Shown here: one piece after another, positions 14,074 through 64,000 of the stretch
How positions within the stretch are numbered: the stretch's first letter is position 1
How the letters are laid out: each line of letters opens with the position of its first letter
Source: Synaphobranchus kaupii
Lineage: Eukaryota > Chordata > Actinopteri > Anguilliformes > Synaphobranchidae
DNA length: 64,000 nt
NCBI GenBank assembly: GCA_029718625.1
Contig: CM056380.1
Coordinates: 100,303,971-100,367,970, forward strand
Reading direction: 5' to 3'
Program-made: the position numbers and the translations under genes
The notes under the pieces: model-generated
The model's input: only the letters and a program-made list of their open reading frames with translations
Told to the model about the DNA's origin: nothing
Database searches by the model: none

Positions 14074-14664
14074 ATGTTACTGCTCAGCAATCACTCAGTT
14101 TTTTTAGTTTTAGCAATTTCAATGAGGTTTTTTGTATGCAAGTTTCTATGGAGAATGTTTTTCCACCTATCTTAAAATATCCAAACCGAATCCTTATGTG
14201 TGTAATGAGGTAGGTCTCTATTAGGTCAGGAGCATTGGTGTGATGACAAATGTACTGCAAATGTCTTTTTAATGTGTTATAACTAGGCCACTGTTTCCCC
14301 AACAGATCACTTTGTAACCTGCAATTCTGCTGAAATCACTATGTGTCACTGTAAGCCACAGTAGTTAGGCAGGTGATGGACTGTGCGGGCCAAAAATCAT
14401 AAGAAATGACCATTAAATGAATGCATTATACTGAACAATTAAGACGACAGAAGAAGCCATGTTTAATGAGCAAAACTGTGTTCCAACACTTTCCTGGTAT
14501 AGAGTACACAGATGGATACAAATTATTATTTGTTTTACAATATACCATACATTCATGACAGAATAATTGTTTTCAGGTATGAATTTTTTCATACAAATGG
14601 CAAAACATGAAACAGACGCTTTTTAATAATTTCAGTCACGAGAAGCAAATACAAAAATCACAAA

Positions 14665-14706
14665 CAATGAGTGTCCTGGTTTTTGGCATGTCAGTAACAG
14701 GTGAAC
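14665..14706. repeat. 42-bp direct repeat, copy 1
   Basis: Identical over 42 bases to 14886-14927. It begins CAATGAGTGTCCTGG and ends AACAGGTGAAC. Confidence 0.9.
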
Positions 14707-14830
14707 TGTGATAACTGACTGTGTGTACTTCTCATGTTTATTACTTGGGATAGCTCCTACGCTGTGAGAAAGCTGTGCTTTGTCGGATTTGCTTTGTAGT
14801 CACGTCAATGACCTTCAATTAAGGCACTTA

Positions 14831-14880
14831 TTGTACGTCGCTTTGGATAAAAGCGTCTGCCAAATGATTGTAATGGAATG
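14831..14880 (+). mobile_element. SINE 3' tail fragment
   Basis: It carries GTCGCTTTGGATAAAAGCG followed by TCTGCCAAATGATTGTAATG, the common teleost SINE tail in + orientation. It lies between the two 42-bp repeats. Confidence 0.65.
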
Positions 14881-14885
14881 TGAAC

Positions 14886-14927
14886 CAATGAGTGTCCTGG
14901 TTTTTGGCATGTCAGTAACAGGTGAAC
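14886..14927. repeat. 42-bp direct repeat, copy 2
   Basis: An exact second copy of 14665-14706. The next bases (CAATGGG) restart the unit briefly, suggesting an old tandem array or a segmental duplication. Confidence 0.9.
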
Positions 14928-14958
14928 CAATGGGAAAACATGAACAATGTTGATTCTG

Positions 14959-15034
14959 CACAGTAAAATCTGAAATCGACTTTAATGTAAAATCAACGTT
15001 AAATCAACTCTTACATGGTCCAATTGGAGATAGG
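14959..15034. repeat. Interspersed repeat cut by the assembly gap
   Basis: The sequence CAGTAAAAT...GTTAAATCAACTC... and then GTCCAATTGG resembles, in reverse, the segment 33679-33755 (TTAAATCAACTCCCTATTGG). It therefore appears to be a dispersed repeat, truncated by the run of N that begins at 15035. Confidence 0.5.
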
Positions 15035-15534
15035 NNNNNNNNNNNNNNNNNNNNNNNNNNNNNNNNNNNNNNNNNNNNNNNNNNNNNNNNNNNNNNNNNN
15101 NNNNNNNNNNNNNNNNNNNNNNNNNNNNNNNNNNNNNNNNNNNNNNNNNNNNNNNNNNNNNNNNNNNNNNNNNNNNNNNNNNNNNNNNNNNNNNNNNNNN
15201 NNNNNNNNNNNNNNNNNNNNNNNNNNNNNNNNNNNNNNNNNNNNNNNNNNNNNNNNNNNNNNNNNNNNNNNNNNNNNNNNNNNNNNNNNNNNNNNNNNNN
15301 NNNNNNNNNNNNNNNNNNNNNNNNNNNNNNNNNNNNNNNNNNNNNNNNNNNNNNNNNNNNNNNNNNNNNNNNNNNNNNNNNNNNNNNNNNNNNNNNNNNN
15401 NNNNNNNNNNNNNNNNNNNNNNNNNNNNNNNNNNNNNNNNNNNNNNNNNNNNNNNNNNNNNNNNNNNNNNNNNNNNNNNNNNNNNNNNNNNNNNNNNNNN
15501 NNNNNNNNNNNNNNNNNNNNNNNNNNNNNNNNNN
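15035..15534. other. Assembly gap (500 N)
   Basis: Exactly 500 N residues, a conventional placeholder length, so the true size is unknown. It lies 0.7 kb upstream of the first coding exon. Confidence 0.99.
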
Positions 15535-16104
15535 TAGTATACCTCTTGCTTCGGCTGCATTCACACTGCAGCTGAAAGTGTCTCAAGATGTAGCTATTCC
15601 TTCAAGAGTGACACAGATCTGGTTATTTCAAATCAATATGTGAACAGCAAAAAGCTGCATGGAGTCAAATCCGATCCAGGCCACTTTTATTTTACTACTA
15701 AATCTGTTTCTCAGGGATGGGACTTGAATTTGAACGTTTTTCAGCGTCAGGTTTACATGATGAACTTGTGACGGTTGTCATTACTTCGCGCACACCCAAC
15801 ACCTCTGGGGAAAACAATTAAGAAATAGCCAGCGCCAAGTAGCTACTTCATGCACAGAAAAAAAATTAAGGGCAACGAAATACAGCAGTGGAATTAAAGG
15901 CGAGGTTTTCAACATATTTCTTGTTGGAAAACGATAAGCATAGCCTACGTATAGCATCGGTGTCTCACAGACTCCAGTGAATTTTACATCTATACAGTAG
16001 CAGATGCTGCACAAAACACGCGACTTATATTTTAAGTACGGAGTCTTTTTTTGAGCCGATCCTGCACGAGCACGAGCCATAAGGGCACGAGCCTGATTCT
16101 TGAA
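15535..16104. other. Upstream flank of slc25a26
   Basis: Unique sequence with no coding exon recognised on either strand. It may hold distal promoter elements. Confidence 0.4.
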
Positions 16105-16181
16105 TGCACACGTGACGTGACCCGCGTCGCTACGTCACAAGACAAATACGTCACCAGGAAGTGCTCAGACAAGATGGCCGC
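16105..16181 (+). promoter_or_regulatory. Putative slc25a26 core promoter / 5' UTR
   Basis: Several sites sit within 75 bases. There is an E-box CACGTG at 16109-16114 and three CRE-like sites: TGACGTGA at 16113-16120, and TACGTCAC at 16131-16138 and again at 16147-16154. An ETS-like AGGAAGTG lies at 16156-16163 and a YY1-like AAGATGGCCGC at 16171-16181. E-box, CRE, ETS and YY1 sites are common in TATA-less promoters of nuclear genes for mitochondrial proteins. The block lies 80-150 bases before the start codon of slc25a26. The transcription start is not known from sequence and no TATA box is seen. Confidence 0.6.
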
Positions 16182-16242
16182 GTCCTTGATACACATGTTA
16201 TGTCTGAAGTTCACTGAAATAGAAATGATTTTGAGAAAGTAA
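16174..16242 (+). CDS. Upstream ORF in the slc25a26 leader (22 codons)
   Basis: An ATG inside the YY1-like site opens MAASLIHMLCLKFTEI and six more codons, then stops with TAA at 16240-16242, 18 bases before the main ATG. Its context, CAAGATGGCCGC, differs by one base from the TISU consensus SAASATGGCGGC, which initiates translation on very short leaders. If transcription starts upstream of 16174 it would be translated first and could damp the main ORF. If transcription starts inside the YY1 site it is not used. Confidence 0.35.
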   Translation: MAASLIHMLCLKFTEIEMILRK

Positions 16243-16260
16243 ACACGAGTCGAGTTTAAC

Positions 16261-62052
<45,792 letters not shown>

Positions 62053-62390
62053 GAGCACGGTCTCTGGGACGGGCGGGGCCCAGCCAGTAGGGGGAGCAAG
62101 ATATGACCCTCCCCTTATGAAGACCCCCTTCCTGACCCAGTTTGAACTGGCTATCAGAAGAGCTGATGCAGGACACCTGGTGTCTGCAGTGCACTCCCTC
62201 CCCCTGATCGCATTACCCAGGGATCTGCATTCTTAGTCAACAGCGTGCGGCATATTGAGTTTAACTGTGTAAATTCCAATTATTTAACAACACGGATCGC
62301 TTTCAGGGAGAGGAATTTTACAACCCAGCCATGCTCTCGATGAAATCTGTGGTTGTGGGCATTATTAAATATGGTCGTTTTGTAAATAAA
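62053..62390 (+). other. slc25a26: slc25a26 3' UTR, first candidate poly(A) signal
   Basis: Non-coding sequence follows the stop codon and reaches an AATAAA at 62385-62390, the first canonical poly(A) signal downstream. It is followed within 20 bases by a T-rich stretch (about 62420). The cleavage site is inferred. Longer 3' UTRs cannot be excluded. Confidence 0.6.
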
Positions 62391-63132
62391 TAGTCAATAA
62401 GTCTATCATATGCGAGTGCTTTTTTTTCTCAGTGGTTCGGCTCGCTGAGCAAGCTGGGAGTCGGTGAGAAGAACCATCTTCTCCTTGAGTTTGAGTCCAA
62501 CAGTCAGGATTCCCTCTGTTAGTGGGGCAGTCAAAACATGCAAAGGGGCAATACAATCCACCGTTCTCCTCTGTGAGAGACCGAGGCTTTGACCTCTTCC
62601 CTCTTTAGACGGGACGTACTCTATTAGGGGAGAATAGGCTTCGGTTATATTGAGCACACAACTCATTAACACACACCTGTTCAGGCATTGAGCGGCAGAT
62701 GAATTATTTGCCTTAGAACTTTAACTACACAAATTTCTCCTGTGTCTTTGCAGTAGTCAGGGGGAGGGATGCTACTGGTTGCTGGGAACAACCTTGATTG
62801 CTCCAGTAATATCCAGCTACAAATGAGTAATATGTAAAAATATACGGTGTGTAAGCTTCCCTGGATGAGGCCATCTGCTCAGCCTATAGTTCATCACAGA
62901 TGTTTCTCTGGACTGGCCCATGTGATCGGCGCATAAATCAAATGAGAATGTTCAGAATGCGTTGAGCAATACCGCTGTGGGCCAGTTTTGAGGACAGTTA
63001 CACTGATGGAGTGAGTTATTTCAGGCTGTGTGGAGGACAAATGCACAGGAGATGGAAGGATTGCACGACACTGACAGGGTGGGGCACGGTCACAGGGCCA
63101 GCACAAACACCTGCTGTTAATACAAGGCCAGC
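62391..63132. other. Downstream flank, no gene recognised
   Basis: Unique sequence after the slc25a26 poly(A) signal. I looked for the 3' end of a convergent neighbour (lrig1 in other vertebrates) and could not identify coding exons on the minus strand. Confidence 0.4.
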
Positions 63133-63404
63133 GTGTACCGCACGTCTCACGTACACCGTGTCCATCGTTATACACCAGTGTGTACACCATGTCCATCACT
63201 ATACACCAGCGTGTACCGCACGTCTCACGTGCACTATGTCCGTCACTATACACCAGCATGTACAGTATGTCTCACGTGCACTGTGTCCATCACTATACAC
63301 CAGCATGTACAGTATGTCTCACGTGCACTGTGTCCATCACTATACACCAGTGTGTACAGCACGTCTCACGTACACCATGTCCATCGCTACACACAACGCA
63401 TGCC
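63133..63404. repeat. 47-bp minisatellite, about six units
   Basis: Units run GTGTACCGCACGTCTCACGT, then ACACCGTGTCCATC...TACACCAG, with variants ATGTACAGTATGTCTCACGT and GTGTACAGCACGTCTCACGT. The second unit is shortened to about 31 bases. Three units contain CACGTG. Because 47 is not a multiple of 3, long ORFs appear in several frames and mean nothing. Confidence 0.93.
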
Positions 63405-64000
63405 GTTTCCTGAGTGAAATAGCAGTGATTCTTGGGTGTTTGTTGAAGAGCAGTGTTTGGACCTGAGGCTCTAAGCAGTGTAGTAGTCCGCCAATCAAGA
63501 GGAGACTGATCCGCAACACCTCCGGGAGTGAGACGGATCACCTCACAGGTGTTAATACAGCAAGTGTCTGGTGTCTGGGAGGCAAATGTTCAGCATTTCA
63601 GAGTTCTGCATCACTTTCGTATGGGTGTCCCATACCCCCACCCCCACCCCCATCACACCCCCTTGAGGTGAAATGTTTCAGGTTGACGGTTAGCCTTCAG
63701 CATGATTCATAGTTCACTTGCACGTAAGTCGGTTAGTCATGCGTGCAATACAACTTAAAATGGAAATTTAAGTCGGGGTGCCAAACCGGGAAGTCAAACA
63801 AGGAAACTGATTATATATTAATGGCATTTGAAAAATCTCAGTAAGTCATACATCTCCAAAGTCCTTTTCTTAAATCTTTCGCTAGACCATGCCGTTCAGT
63901 TGTTTTGAAGAAATTGTGGGAAATAAACACGTGAATGGAAGCGACGTGTTCCTACACAAGGAGTCATTAGACAGAGGTAGAATATTAAGGGGGACTTTAA
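63405..64000. other. Downstream flank, no gene recognised
   Basis: Unique sequence with a short CCCCCA repeat at about 63632-63652. No feature supported. Confidence 0.4.

Noticed and set aside
14982..15586. Long ORFs spanning the N run
   Set aside because: They exist only because unknown bases contain no stops. The sequence is an assembly gap.
63133..63404. CRISPR-like array of spaced repeats
   Set aside because: Units are contiguous tandem repeats without unique spacers, in a vertebrate genome. It is an ordinary minisatellite.
63011..63466. ORFs of 77-151 codons in three + frames over the minisatellite
   Set aside because: A 47-base unit without stops yields open frames in all phases. There is no start context or conservation evidence.
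62391..64000. Expected convergent lrig1 3' end, by vertebrate gene order
   Set aside because: No coding exon of that gene could be recognised on the minus strand. It may lie beyond the window.

Overview
The window looks like a single-locus piece of a teleost fish nuclear genome. The evidence is a vertebrate-type gene split into short exons with GT-AG introns, together with many fish-type Tc1/mariner and hAT transposons, tRNA-derived SINEs, an L2-type LINE fragment and long di- and tetranucleotide microsatellites. No bacterial, phage or CRISPR features were seen. The species cannot be told from the sequence. A 500-base run of N at 15035-15534 is an assembly gap.

The one protein-coding host gene I can support is slc25a26, the mitochondrial S-adenosylmethionine carrier, on the + strand. 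Ten coding exons (16261-16293, 19680-19836, 21474-21583, 28406-28510, 28896-28943, 47465-47509, 51688-51757, 53858-53922, 56429-56502, 61956-62052) join in frame to 804 nt, giving 267 aa plus a stop. All introns are GT-AG. The protein has three mitochondrial-carrier repeats with PLDTIK, PTEVVK and PLDVAK. A likely 3' UTR ends near an AATAAA at 62385. Upstream of the start codon is a compact promoter-like block at about 16109-16181: an E-box, three CRE-like sites, an ETS-like site and a YY1/TISU-like AAGATGGCC. That last ATG opens a 22-codon upstream ORF.

Positions 1-16100 hold no gene I recognise. They contain an L2-like LINE tail (1690-2306), microsatellites, a fold-back hAT element with perfect 8-bp target duplications (3674-4436), a second hAT element with perfect target duplications (11175-11586), SINE pieces and the gap.

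The introns carry most of the mobile DNA. Intron 1 and intron 2 hold Tc1-like remnants, and the intron 2 set is nested. Intron 5 (18.5 kb) holds several Tc1 pieces, one of them a 535-bp deletion derivative with TA duplications, an A-rich repeat family, a hairpin and an antisense SINE. Intron 6 holds a Sleeping Beauty-type inverted-repeat pair whose transposase is replaced by a long palindrome; a relative of that palindrome also sits in intron 2. Intron 9 holds a complete 1531-bp Tc1 transposon with an uninterrupted 370-codon transposase that keeps a DD34E triad.

Several splice acceptors lie beside microsatellites: 63 TG units end 45 nt before exon 8, and a CT repeat forms the pyrimidine tract of exon 7. 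Downstream of the gene (62400-64000) I see only a 47-bp minisatellite and unique sequence. I found no convincing new biological system. The most interesting signals are the intact transposon, the nested palindromes and the repeat-flanked splice acceptors.
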